Assembly (NCBI RefSeq): GCF_000015165.1
Contig: NC_009485.1
Coordinates: 4,235,501-4,299,500, forward strand
Reading direction: 5' to 3'
Length of the DNA stretch: 64,000 bases
From: Bradyrhizobium sp. BTAi1
GTDB taxonomy: Bacteria > Pseudomonadota > Alphaproteobacteria > Rhizobiales > Xanthobacteraceae
Shown: positions 23,511 to 33,404 of the stretch, piece by piece
Layout of the letters: every line of letters starts with the position of its first letter
How positions within the stretch are numbered: the first letter of the stretch is position 1
The notes under the pieces: model-generated
Database searches by the model: none
Told to the model about the DNA's origin: nothing
What the model saw: the letters and a program-made list of their open reading frames with translations, nothing else
Made by a program: the position numbers and the translations under genes

Positions 23511-24482
23511 CTATCTGCCGGCCAAATGCTCGACGAAGAACCTGACGACCTCGGCATCGAACGAACGATGAAATGCGGCGCGGTCGAAATCGGCGGGCGT
23601 ATTGGCGCAGATGCGCGGCACGGCGGCGGCCAACTCCGCGGAGCAGGGCGCGAGGAAGGCGAAATGCGCTGCGGGGACCGTGTGAACCTCGGGATGGCCA
23701 GGAAGCGCGTCAGCAACCCGCGCGGTCCCGCCCGGGTCGGCGCCGTTGCCCCCGAGTTCGGATCGCCAGATCTGCAGCGGGATCTTGATCGCAGCCAGAT
23801 TGGGTTGCGTGAACGGCGTCGACGGCGCCGTATCGGCGAGCACGGCCGCTTTGATCCTCGCATCATGCGTCCAGCTTGTCGGAGTGTCGCCTCCGCGGAC
23901 CTGCGTACAAAACGGGTTCGCTTGGGTACAGTACTGGGCGACCCGCTGCATGTCCGGATCAGCGCCGGCCAGCACCAGCCCGGTATAGCCGCCCTTGGAG
24001 AAGCCGAAGAATCCGATCCTGTCGGGATCGATCGCGGTGCGGCCGTTCCAGTCGTTCAGCATGAAATCCGTCAGGCGTACGATGTCGGCGGGACGCGACG
24101 CCCAGGTCGACAGGCTCTCGCGCGCTGCGTCATCGCCAAAACTGTCGCCGGGATGGCTGATCGCGGCAACGATGAAGCCGGCATCGGCCAGCGCCTCGTT
24201 GAGATCGTGATGCTGGCCGAACCAGCCGCCGCGGCCATGCGAGAACACGATCAGCGGCAGCTTGGTGCCCTTGATCGGGCAGTCCTTGACGCCGGGCAGG
24301 GAATTCTCGCCGGTGATCGCAAGGCCGCCGAGCGGTACGCTCTCGTCTGCCTTTGCGCAAGGCGTCCAGATCGCGCCTTTGAGCTTCGGGTCGGCGTCGA
24401 GGAGCTGAAGCCCTGCGGCGTTCGCGGAGGAGGACAAAATTGTGAGGCTGAACGAAAGCGCAGCGAATATGCGTAGCACCAC
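23511..24482 (-). CDS. Exported alpha/beta hydrolase
   Basis: A 323-residue secreted esterase/lipase-like hydrolase. A signal peptide (VLRIFAALSFSLTILSSSANA) is followed by the fold: KLPLIVFSHGRGG (oxyanion region) and the nucleophile elbow GFSKGG with Ser, with Asp and His expected late (PAAHFAFLAP). Several Cys residues suit a periplasmic location. It resembles the dienelactone-hydrolase/PAF-acetylhydrolase-like predicted dienelactone hydrolases. GTG 24482 is the likely start because AGGAG lies just upstream and the signal follows; no ATG fits. The substrate is unknown. Confidence 0.8.
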   Translation of the reverse strand: MVLRIFAALSFSLTILSSSANAAGLQLLDADPKLKGAIWTPCAKADESVPLGGLAITGENSLPGVKDCPIKGTKLPLIVFSHGRGGWFGQHHDLNEALADAGFIVAAISHPGDSFGDDAARESLSTWASRPADIVRLTDFMLNDWNGRTAIDPDRIGFFGFSKGGYTGLVLAGADPDMQRVAQYCTQANPFCTQVRGGDTPTSWTHDARIKAAVLADTAPSTPFTQPNLAAIKIPLQIWRSELGGNGADPGGTARVADALPGHPEVHTVPAAHFAFLAPCSAELAAAVPRICANTPADFDRAAFHRSFDAEVVRFFVEHLAGR

Positions 24483-24658
24483 GGTCTCCTGCAGACGTTT
24501 GACTCGGCGCGCCCCAGCCAAAGGTGTGTTGACAATTTACGGCGTGCGCAACGGACCGCCGAGCTTGTCGCCGCCATCAGGGCGTTTCAACTCCAAGTCT
24601 GTCGCTAGGCTTTCCTCGAAGTTCAACACGGGCCGGGACAGATTCGTGACAACATTGC

Positions 24659-25270
24659 TTACGTCTGCGGTCGCCTCGGGCGCTTCACCGGATGCAGCCG
24701 GGGCGCCCGCGCGACGCGCGGGCGCAGCCGCGTCGCGGCGGCGCGCTTCGGCTTCACGGCTCCTTGCGGCCGCGCCAGCTCCATCAGCAGGCGCAGGGCC
24801 TCGAGGACCGAGCGCGTGCGCACAGCGCTGCGGCCGATGGCGCCGAAGCGGTGCTCGCGGTGGGTGATACGGCCGTCGCGGGCGGCGACGGCGAAATGGA
24901 CCAGGCCGACCGGCTTGCCGGGGGTGGCGCCGCCGGGGCCGGCGATGCCGGTGATGGCGACTGCGAGGTCGACATCGGCCCGCTCCAGCGCGCCGACCGC
25001 CATCTGGATCGCGGTCTCCTTGGACACCGCGCCGAAGGTCTGCAGCGTCGAGGCTTCGACGCCGAGCATCGCGCGCTTGGCCTCGTTGGAATAGGTGACG
25101 AAGCCGCGGTCGATGACGTCGGAGGAGCCGGGGATCTCGGTCAGCGCGCCGGCGACGAGGCCGCCGGTGCAGGATTCGGCGGTGGCGATCATCAGCTTGC
25201 GCGACCGGCAGAGGTCGAGCAGCGAGCGGGCCAGCGCGCTGGTGGAGCCGATTTGACGTTCGCTCGCCAT
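24659..25270 (-). CDS. CinA C-terminal domain protein (nicotinamide-nucleotide amidase-like)
   Basis: A 203-residue CinA C-domain (PncC type), which deamidates nicotinamide mononucleotide to nicotinate mononucleotide. Motifs are ATAESCTGGLVAGALTEIPGSSDVIDRGFVTYSNEAKRAMLGV, GAVSKETAIQMAVGAL and AVAITGIAGPGGATPGKPVGLV, the last containing the active-site region. A basic Pro/Arg-rich tail of about 40 residues extends beyond the domain. ATG 25270 begins MASERQIG; upstream codons to 25402 lie in a repeat. It is followed upstream by ispDF on the same strand, a common order in this group. Confidence 0.88.
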   Translation of the reverse strand: MASERQIGSTSALARSLLDLCRSRKLMIATAESCTGGLVAGALTEIPGSSDVIDRGFVTYSNEAKRAMLGVEASTLQTFGAVSKETAIQMAVGALERADVDLAVAITGIAGPGGATPGKPVGLVHFAVAARDGRITHREHRFGAIGRSAVRTRSVLEALRLLMELARPQGAVKPKRAAATRLRPRVARAPRLHPVKRPRRPQT

Positions 25271-25623
25271 GAACAGCGTTCCCTCGATACCGATCGAGAC
25301 TTCAGGATTCGCCACCAAAGCGATGGCTTTTGACGAGTTCGAGATGGCGCCGCGAACTCGGCCTCTCCCCCGCGCGCGGGGAGAGGCCGGATTGCATCGC
25401 AAGATGCAATCCGGGTGAGGGGGACTCTCCGCGCACCGCGCTCGTGGAGAGTCCTCCTCACCCCAACCCTCTTCCCGCAGGCGGGGCGAGGGAGCGCACC
25501 GCGCTCGCGGTGATAGCTCGATTCCAACTTCCAGAGATCAGTTCGATCTCGTATTTCAACTTAGCGGTCGACGTCCCCTCGCGTATCGATCGCTTCGATC
25601 TCACATTCTCGACGCCGCCGGCG
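25271..25623. other. Gap between cinA and ispDF, mostly repeat
   Basis: 353 bases. About half (25361-25518) is a palindromic repeat cluster listed separately; the rest shows no gene. Both flanking genes read leftward, so the cinA promoter should lie here, but no clear -35/-10 pair was recognised. Confidence 0.5.
25361..25518. repeat. Cluster of palindromic repeat units
   Basis: Three good hairpins follow each other. CCTCTCCCC (25362-25370) pairs with GGGGAGAGG (25378-25386). CCGGATTGCAT… pairs with …ATGCAATCCGG (25387-25414). GGACTCTCC… pairs with …GGAGAGTCC (25422-25454). Then comes a CTCACCCCAACCCTC…GGGCGAGGG unit (about 25457-25492) and a final small hairpin. This 'CTCACCCCAACCCTC' element is common between genes in Rhizobiales. 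Protein-like open frames here are translations of the repeat. Confidence 0.75.
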
Positions 25624-26805
25624 TCATGCGCTCCACGGCAGCCGGATCGTCGCACTTGCGGTCGCGGCGATGCCTTCCTCGCGGCCGGTGAAGCCGAGGC
25701 GCTCGCTGGTGGTGGCTTTCACCGCGATGCGCGAGATATCGACTCCCGAAATCTCGGCGATGCGTGCGCGCATCTGGTCGCGCAGGGGACCGATCTTCGG
25801 CCGTTCGCAGATCATCGTCACCTCGAGATTGGCCACCCGTCCGCCGCGCGCCGTGACCCGCTCGATCGCGTATTTCAGGAACTGATCGGACGAGGCGCCC
25901 TTCCACTTCATGTCCGAGGGCGGGAAATGCGAGCCGATGTCACCATCGGCCAGGGCGCCCAAAATTGCGTCAACCAGGGCGTGCAATCCGACGTCGCCGT
26001 CGGAGTGGGCCAGGAAGCCCTTGCTATGCGGCACGCGCAGGCCGCACAGCCAGACATGGTCGCCCTCGCCGAAGGCATGCACGTCGTAGCCGGTGCCGGT
26101 CCTGATGTCGCCGAGCTGAGCGGCGAGCCGCGCTTCCTCGCGCACGAAATCTTCGGGTGTGGTGAGCTTCATATTGGCAACATCGCCCTCAAACGTCGCG
26201 ACGGTCAATCCCGCCCATTCGGCGATCGCCGCATCATCTGTGAACTCGGTGAGGCCGTCGCGCGCGGCGCGCCGATGCGCCTCCAGGATGACCTCGAATT
26301 TGAAGGTCTGCGGCGTCTGCGCGATGCGCAGCTTCGCGCGCTCCGGTGTCGCGATGATGTCGCCGCTCGCCGTGACCTCCTTGATCGTGTCGGTGACGGG
26401 CACGACGGGAATGGCCGCGCCGGTCTTGCCGGCCGCTTGGATCGCGCGCGAGATCACGGCCGATGTCACGAACGGGCGCGCGGCGTCGTGGATCAGCACG
26501 ATGTCCGGTCGGTGCGGCACCAGCGCTTCCAGGCCTGCGAGCACTGACGCCTGCCGTGTCGCGCCGCCATGCGCGGGCACCTCGTGGCGCAGGCCACTGA
26601 CCGCGGCATTGAAGACGTCGATGTCATCGGGGTTCACCACCGGCTGCACGACGGCGACGTCAGGATGCTCCGAAAAGGCGGCGAGCGCGCGGTGGATGAC
26701 GGTGCGGCCGCCGATCGCGCGATATTGCTTCGGACCGCCGGTGCCGGCGCGCAGGCCGCGTCCGGCCGCGACGAGAATGGCTGCAGTCCGCTGAGAAATC
26801 GTCAT
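25624..26805 (-). CDS. ispDF: Bifunctional IspD/IspF isoprenoid enzyme
   Basis: A 393-residue fusion carrying two MEP-pathway steps. The N-terminal half is the cytidylyltransferase IspD (ILVAAGRGLRAG near the start, GGATRQASVLAGL, HDAARPFV). The C-terminal half, from about residue 233 (DIRTGTGYDVHAF), is the cyclase IspF with zinc ligands DVH and …HSDGD…, and ends with the ERLGFTGREEGIAATA signature. Together they convert MEP to MECDP, with IspE acting in between. The fused form is normal for alphaproteobacteria. It is convergent with no plus-strand gene; cinA lies downstream. Confidence 0.95.
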   Translation of the reverse strand: MTISQRTAAILVAAGRGLRAGTGGPKQYRAIGGRTVIHRALAAFSEHPDVAVVQPVVNPDDIDVFNAAVSGLRHEVPAHGGATRQASVLAGLEALVPHRPDIVLIHDAARPFVTSAVISRAIQAAGKTGAAIPVVPVTDTIKEVTASGDIIATPERAKLRIAQTPQTFKFEVILEAHRRAARDGLTEFTDDAAIAEWAGLTVATFEGDVANMKLTTPEDFVREEARLAAQLGDIRTGTGYDVHAFGEGDHVWLCGLRVPHSKGFLAHSDGDVGLHALVDAILGALADGDIGSHFPPSDMKWKGASSDQFLKYAIERVTARGGRVANLEVTMICERPKIGPLRDQMRARIAEISGVDISRIAVKATTSERLGFTGREEGIAATASATIRLPWSA

Positions 26806-27192
26806 GGGAACAGGGTATCGATGCTGATGAAGAAGATCGGGTGAGGGATTTCGCGGCTTCTTACATCTGCAGCGAAAGTTAAGCGAGCGGGATCACACGT
26901 TGCTTGCATCGTGACCGCGAGTCCGACGCAGTCGCAGAACCCGTCGCTCCGGGGCCCGCTGCGCCGATCCGCCACAGAGCGGGGAGGGACAGGAGCGCGC
27001 GGCCTTCAGCCATGCAAAAATCCAGCGGCTCAAGGGTTTACCATGACTGCCGAACAAGCATATTTTGCTGCACTGCACTTGAAACGTTGACGGTTTTGTC
27101 TAAAGTGTAGGCATGACGCTTGACTGCCCAAGAATTGTGCTCGAAAGTGCAGGGCGGCGCAATGGTGCGTCTGATGAGATCATGAGTCGTCC
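26806..27192. other. Divergent gap between ispDF and dusB
   Basis: 387 bases without a convincing gene. The right end holds the likely promoter of the dusB-ntrBC operon (27079-27106). The middle is GC-rich and shows no conserved motif I recognise. No sigma-54 or NtrC-type site was seen. Confidence 0.45.
27079..27106 (+). promoter_or_regulatory. Candidate sigma-70 promoter of the dusB-ntrBC operon
   Basis: TTGAAA (27079-27084), 16 bases, TAAAGT (27101-27106), in an otherwise GC-rich gap and about 80 bases before the dusB start. It is the best hexamer pair in the gap. Confidence 0.4.
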
Positions 27193-28227
27193 GTGACCGG
27201 TCCGGTAAAGCCTACCGCCAAGTCCTTGAGAATAGGTGAGGTTTCTCTCGCCAACCGGGCTCTTCTTGCGCCGATGTCGGGGATCACCGACGCGCCGTTC
27301 CGCCGACTCGCAGCCGATCTCGGCGCCGGGCTCGTCGTCTCCGAGATGACCGCGAGCGACGATCTCGTCAGAGGGCGGTGGATATCTCGCTTGCGCTGCG
27401 AAGCCAGCGGCGTCGGGCCGCATGTGGTTCAGCTGGCCGGCTGCGAGGCGCATTGGATGGCCGAGGGTGCCAAGGTCGCCGAGGATGGCGGCGCCGATGT
27501 CATCGACATCAATATGGGCTGCCCGGCGCGCCACGTCACCGGCGGCCAGTCCGGCTCGGCCCTGATGCGCGACCTGGATCATGCGCTCGCGCTGATCGAG
27601 GCCACGGTCGAGGCTGTCGACGTGCCGGTGACCTTGAAGATGCGCCTCGGCTGGGACGAGCGTAGCCTCAACGCGCCGGAGCTGGCGCGCCGCGCGGAAG
27701 CGGCCGGGGTGCAGTTGATCACGGTGCATGGCCGCACGCGGCAGCAGTTCTACAAGGGCGAGGCCGATTGGAGCGCGGTGCGCGCCGTCAAGCAGGCGGT
27801 CGACCTGCCGGTCGTCGTCAATGGCGACATCACGAGCTACGAGGATGCGCGCGAGGCGCTCGACGCCTCCGGCGCTGACGCCGTCATGATCGGCCGCGGC
27901 GCGCAGGGGCAGCCCTGGCTGCCCGGCCAGATCGGCCGTCGGCTCGACGGCGGCGCGGAAGAGGGCGCGCCCGCGCTGTCACAGCAGCTCGCTTATTTGA
28001 CGGCCCTCTATGACGAGATCTGCCGCCACTATGGCGAGCGTGTCGGCCTGCGCCACGCCCGCAAACATCTCAGCTGGGGGCTGGACGTGGCTGCCCGGCA
28101 CGCCAAGGCGCCGGCTGAAAAACTGAAGGCCTGGCGCGAGCGTATCCTGACGTCGGAGCAGCCGGCTCTGGTGCAGGGGGCGCTGCGAGACGCGTTCGAC
28201 GATTTTGCCTGGAGTGCAGCCGCATGA
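27193..28227 (+). CDS. dusB: tRNA-dihydrouridine synthase (NifR3-type DusB)
   Basis: A 344-residue flavin TIM-barrel enzyme reducing uridines in tRNA. It has APMSGITDAPFRRLAADLGAGLVVSEM near the start, DINMGCPARHVTGGQSGSALM with the catalytic-Cys motif, TVHGRTRQQFYKG, VVVNGDITSYEDA and the C-terminal helical domain. In alphaproteobacteria this gene (historically nifR3) heads the ntrBC operon, as here; its stop overlaps the ntrB start (ATGA). GTG 27193 is the only plausible start, as a stop lies at 27175-27177. The nitrogen role of the gene itself is not established. Confidence 0.93.
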   Translation: MTGPVKPTAKSLRIGEVSLANRALLAPMSGITDAPFRRLAADLGAGLVVSEMTASDDLVRGRWISRLRCEASGVGPHVVQLAGCEAHWMAEGAKVAEDGGADVIDINMGCPARHVTGGQSGSALMRDLDHALALIEATVEAVDVPVTLKMRLGWDERSLNAPELARRAEAAGVQLITVHGRTRQQFYKGEADWSAVRAVKQAVDLPVVVNGDITSYEDAREALDASGADAVMIGRGAQGQPWLPGQIGRRLDGGAEEGAPALSQQLAYLTALYDEICRHYGERVGLRHARKHLSWGLDVAARHAKAPAEKLKAWRERILTSEQPALVQGALRDAFDDFAWSAAA

Positions 28228-29411
28228 GCTCAGCCGCAGAACAGCGCAAGCGACTTCCATCGGATGGCGACGCCATCCTCAACGCCTTGCCGAATCCGGT
28301 CCTCGTCATCGGCCCGGATGGCATGATCATGGACGCCAACATGGCGGCCGAATCGTTCTTCGATTCCTCGACCCAGTTTCTGCAGCGGCAATCGCTCAAG
28401 AAGCTGGTGCCGTTCGGCTCGCCGCTGCTGGCGCTGATCGATCAGGTCCGCACCACGAGCGCGCCGGTCAACGAGTACAAGGTCGACCTGGGGACGCCGC
28501 GGACCGGCGCCGACCGCCTCGTCGACCTGCATGTCGCTCCGCTTCCCGAACGGCCCGGCGCCATCGTCGTGATGCTGCAGGAGCGCACCATCGCCGACAA
28601 GATGGACCGCCAACTGACCCATCGCAGCGCCGCGCGCTCGGTGATCGCGCTGGCCGCGATGCTCGCGCATGAGATCAAGAACCCACTGTCGGGCATCCGC
28701 GGCGCCGCGCAGCTCCTTGAGCAACAGGCCTCCTCCGAGGACCGCATGCTCACGCGGCTGATCTGCGACGAGGCCGATCGCATCGTCACGCTGGTCGACC
28801 GCATGGAGGTGTTCGGCGACGACCGGCCGGTGGCGCGCGGACCGGTCAATATCCATTCCGTGCTCGATCACGTGAAGCGGCTGGCGCAGTCCGGCTTTGC
28901 CCGCAACATCCGCTTCATCGAGGATTACGATCCGTCGCTGCCGCCGGTGCTCGCCAATCAGGATCAGCTGATTCAGGTGTTCCTGAACCTGGTCAAGAAC
29001 GCCGCGGAAGCGGTCGTCGACCTCGGCGCCGACGCCGAGATCCAGCTCACCACCGCGTTCCGCCCGGGCGTGCGGCTGTCGGTGCCCGGCAAGAAGTCCC
29101 GCGTATCGCTGCCGCTGGAGTTCTGCGTCAAGGATAACGGCCCCGGCGTGCCGGAAGACCTGATGCCCAATCTGTTCGATCCGTTCGTGACCACCAAGCC
29201 GACCGGAAGCGGCCTCGGTCTTGCATTGGTCGCGAAGATCATCGGCGACCATGGCGGGATCATCGAATGCGAGTCGCAGCCGCGCAAGACGACCTTCCGG
29301 GTGCTGATGCCGATGTACAGCGCAACCAAACAACCAGACCAAAGCCCAAAGAACAGCCATGGCGATGACGTTTCGGGAACGCCGTTGCATGCCTCACAGG
29401 GATCAAATTGA
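28224..29411 (+). CDS. ntrB: Nitrogen-regulation sensor kinase NtrB
   Basis: A 395-residue soluble histidine kinase that controls NtrC phosphorylation under PII (GlnB/GlnK) input. A PAS domain (about 14-125; ILNALPNPVLVIGPDGMIMDAN) is followed by the dimerisation/phosphoacceptor motif AHEIKNPLSGIRGAAQLL with His149, then a HATPase domain with NLVKNAAEA (N box), DNGPGVP and GSGLGLALVAKI. No membrane segment is present. It overlaps dusB by 4 bases and ends 9 bases before ntrC, so the three are one operon. Confidence 0.95.
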   Translation: MSSAAEQRKRLPSDGDAILNALPNPVLVIGPDGMIMDANMAAESFFDSSTQFLQRQSLKKLVPFGSPLLALIDQVRTTSAPVNEYKVDLGTPRTGADRLVDLHVAPLPERPGAIVVMLQERTIADKMDRQLTHRSAARSVIALAAMLAHEIKNPLSGIRGAAQLLEQQASSEDRMLTRLICDEADRIVTLVDRMEVFGDDRPVARGPVNIHSVLDHVKRLAQSGFARNIRFIEDYDPSLPPVLANQDQLIQVFLNLVKNAAEAVVDLGADAEIQLTTAFRPGVRLSVPGKKSRVSLPLEFCVKDNGPGVPEDLMPNLFDPFVTTKPTGSGLGLALVAKIIGDHGGIIECESQPRKTTFRVLMPMYSATKQPDQSPKNSHGDDVSGTPLHASQGSN

Positions 29412-29420
29412 GGACCATCT

Positions 29421-30863
<1,443 letters not shown>

Positions 30864-31033
30864 AGCGGTATTATAGCCCTCCGGGCAGGCCGCGATACCG
30901 CCGGACTTGAGAATTTATGTAGACAAATCCGCGGCGTGGCTGTGCGCCGCGGAATTGTCGCAATTTGGCAACAGCGTGGTAGGAATGCATCAGTCCGATT
31001 CCTTCGGACGTGCCACCATCACCAATTGCCGGA

Positions 31034-33388
31034 ATGACCAGCGCAGACACCTCGGCCACCCCTTTCGATGCCTCGCCCCCTGAGGGGCGGCGCTGGACCT
31101 GGCGCACCTGGCTGGCGCCGGTGGCGGTGGCTGTCGCGCTGTCCTCAGGCTTCCTCACCTTCATCGTGCTGGTGGGCTTGAGCCCGATCGAGCCGACGAC
31201 CGAGGTGGTCAAAACCTTCTATCTGATCGATGCCGGCACGATCCTGATCCTGGTCGGCATCATCATCCGTGAGGTCTGGCAGGTCGTGCAGGCCCGCCGA
31301 CGGGGCCGGGCGGCAGCGCGGCTGCACGTCCAGATCGTCAGCCTGTTCTCCGTCATCGCCGTGCTGCCGGCGGTGCTGGTCGCCGTCGTCGCCAACGTCA
31401 CCATCGACCGCGGCCTGGATCGGCTGTTTTCCGGGCCGGCCAAGGTCGCGATCCAGAATTCGCTGACCATCGCCCGCGCCTATATGCAGGAGCATGCGCA
31501 GTTCATCCGCGGCGACATTCTCGGCATGGCCAATGACATCGCCCGGGCCCGGCCGCTGTTCGACCAGGACCGCGCCAGTTTCCGCGAGCTGCTGACCGCC
31601 AGCGCCGCCTCGCGCAACCTGCCGGGCGCGATGATCATCGACAAGAACACCAACCCGATCGTGTGGGCGGAGACCGGCGGTGTGCAGCTGGCTTATTCGC
31701 CGCCGGCGCCCGAATTCCTGAACAATGTCGGCGAGCAGGAGCCGGAGATCGCGGTTCTGCCGGAGTCCAACTACGTCGCAGCGGTGATCAGGCTGCGCGC
31801 CTTCAACGATACCTTCCTCTATGTCGCGCGCCCGCTCGATCCGCAGGTCGTCGACCAGCTCAAACAGACCGAGCTGTCGGTCGCCGAATATGCCCAGGTC
31901 GAGGCGCGGCGGTTCGGCATCCAGGTCGCCTTCGCATTGATGTTCGCGGTGATCGCGCTGACCATTCTGATGGCCTCGGTGCTGATCGGCCTGAACTTCG
32001 CCAATTGGCTGGTCGCCCCGATTCGCCAGCTGATGAATGCCGCGCATGTGATCTCGACCGGCGATCTCAACGTCCAGGTTCCCGTGCACCGCTCGGAAGG
32101 CGATCTCGCCCAGCTCGGCCAGACCTTCAACAAGATGACGCAGGAGCTGCGCACGCAGCGCGACGAACTGGTCAGCGCCAGCGAGCTGATCGACAGCCGG
32201 CGCCGCTTCATCGAGGCGGTGCTGTCGTCGGCCTCGGCCGGCATCATCGGCGTCGATGCCTCGGGCAGTGTCGGCATCCTCAACCGCTCGGCCGAGAAGC
32301 TGATCGGACATGCGGAGCAGGAGGTGCTCGATCATCCGCTGTCGGAGGTGCTGCCCGAGCTCGACGACATGATGAAGACCGCGCGCGAGGGCAAGCAGCG
32401 CCTGGTGCAGGGGCAGATCACCATCCAGCGGGACGGCCATGAGCGGAACCTGTCGGTGCGTGTCACCGCCGAGCAGACCAATCAGGCCCGCGACAGCTAT
32501 ATCATCACGCTCGACGACATCACCGAACTCGTCTCGGCGCAGCGCACGTCCGCCTGGGGCGACGTCGCGCGGCGCATCGCCCATGAGATCAAGAATCCGC
32601 TCACGCCAATTCAGCTTTCCGCAGAACGGATTCGCCGCAAATTCGGCAAGGTCATCACCGAGGACAAGGCCGTATTCGAGCAGTGCACCGAGACGATCGT
32701 GCGGCAGGTCGACGACATCAGGCGAATGGTCGATGAGTTCTCGCGTTTCGCCCGGATGCCGAAGCCGGTGATGGAGGGCGAGGACGTCGCCGACACGGTG
32801 CGCCAGGCCGTCTTCCTGATGAAGGTCGCGCATCCCGAGATCGATATCGAGACCGAGATCAAGCAGGACCCGCTGCGCGCGCAATTCGATCGGCGCCTGA
32901 TCTCGCAGGCTCTGACCAACATCATCAAGAACGCGACCGAGGCGATCGAGGTGGTGCCGGAAGAGGAGCTGGGCAAGGGCCGCATCGACGTCGTCGCGTC
33001 GCGCGAGGGCGACGATGTGACGATCGACGTGATCGACAACGGCATCGGCCTGCCGAAAGTGGCACGGCAGCGTTTGCTCGAGCCCTATGTCACGACACGG
33101 GCAAAGGGCACCGGCCTCGGCCTCGCGATCGTCGGTCGTGTGTTGGAGGATCACGGCGGCCGGCTGGAGCTGAAGGACGCCGCCGATTTCCGTCCTGGCC
33201 AGCGCGGCGCGTGGATGCGGCTGCGCTTTGCCGTGTCGGGACAGGCCGCCAAGGCGGGTGCCAAGGAGCAGCCCGCTGCAATCGCCGCAACCGACGGCGC
33301 ACCAACAAATGAGTCCGCGGGGGAAACCGCGGGCCCGGTTGAAACGACCAATAGCGAACCAAAAATCCAGGCCGCAACACGCGGCTGA
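31034..33388 (+). CDS. ntrY: Membrane sensor kinase NtrY
   Basis: A 784-residue membrane histidine kinase partnered with NtrX in nitrogen/redox and envelope control. Membrane helices lie near 30-60, 70-95, 105-130 and 300-325 around a periplasmic sensor part. HAMP (about 330-385), PAS, His-kinase (AHEIKNPLTPIQLSAERIRRKFG) and HATPase (NIIKNATEA, DNGIGLP, GTGLGLAIV) domains follow, with an Ala/Glu-rich tail. Two starts are possible: GTG 31010 and ATG 31034; the ATG was kept as a common family start (MTSADTS). ntrX begins 16 bases after the stop. Confidence 0.94.
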   Translation: MTSADTSATPFDASPPEGRRWTWRTWLAPVAVAVALSSGFLTFIVLVGLSPIEPTTEVVKTFYLIDAGTILILVGIIIREVWQVVQARRRGRAAARLHVQIVSLFSVIAVLPAVLVAVVANVTIDRGLDRLFSGPAKVAIQNSLTIARAYMQEHAQFIRGDILGMANDIARARPLFDQDRASFRELLTASAASRNLPGAMIIDKNTNPIVWAETGGVQLAYSPPAPEFLNNVGEQEPEIAVLPESNYVAAVIRLRAFNDTFLYVARPLDPQVVDQLKQTELSVAEYAQVEARRFGIQVAFALMFAVIALTILMASVLIGLNFANWLVAPIRQLMNAAHVISTGDLNVQVPVHRSEGDLAQLGQTFNKMTQELRTQRDELVSASELIDSRRRFIEAVLSSASAGIIGVDASGSVGILNRSAEKLIGHAEQEVLDHPLSEVLPELDDMMKTAREGKQRLVQGQITIQRDGHERNLSVRVTAEQTNQARDSYIITLDDITELVSAQRTSAWGDVARRIAHEIKNPLTPIQLSAERIRRKFGKVITEDKAVFEQCTETIVRQVDDIRRMVDEFSRFARMPKPVMEGEDVADTVRQAVFLMKVAHPEIDIETEIKQDPLRAQFDRRLISQALTNIIKNATEAIEVVPEEELGKGRIDVVASREGDDVTIDVIDNGIGLPKVARQRLLEPYVTTRAKGTGLGLAIVGRVLEDHGGRLELKDAADFRPGQRGAWMRLRFAVSGQAAKAGAKEQPAAIAATDGAPTNESAGETAGPVETTNSEPKIQAATRG

Positions 33389-33404
33389 CGAGACAGGCGT
33401 GACC

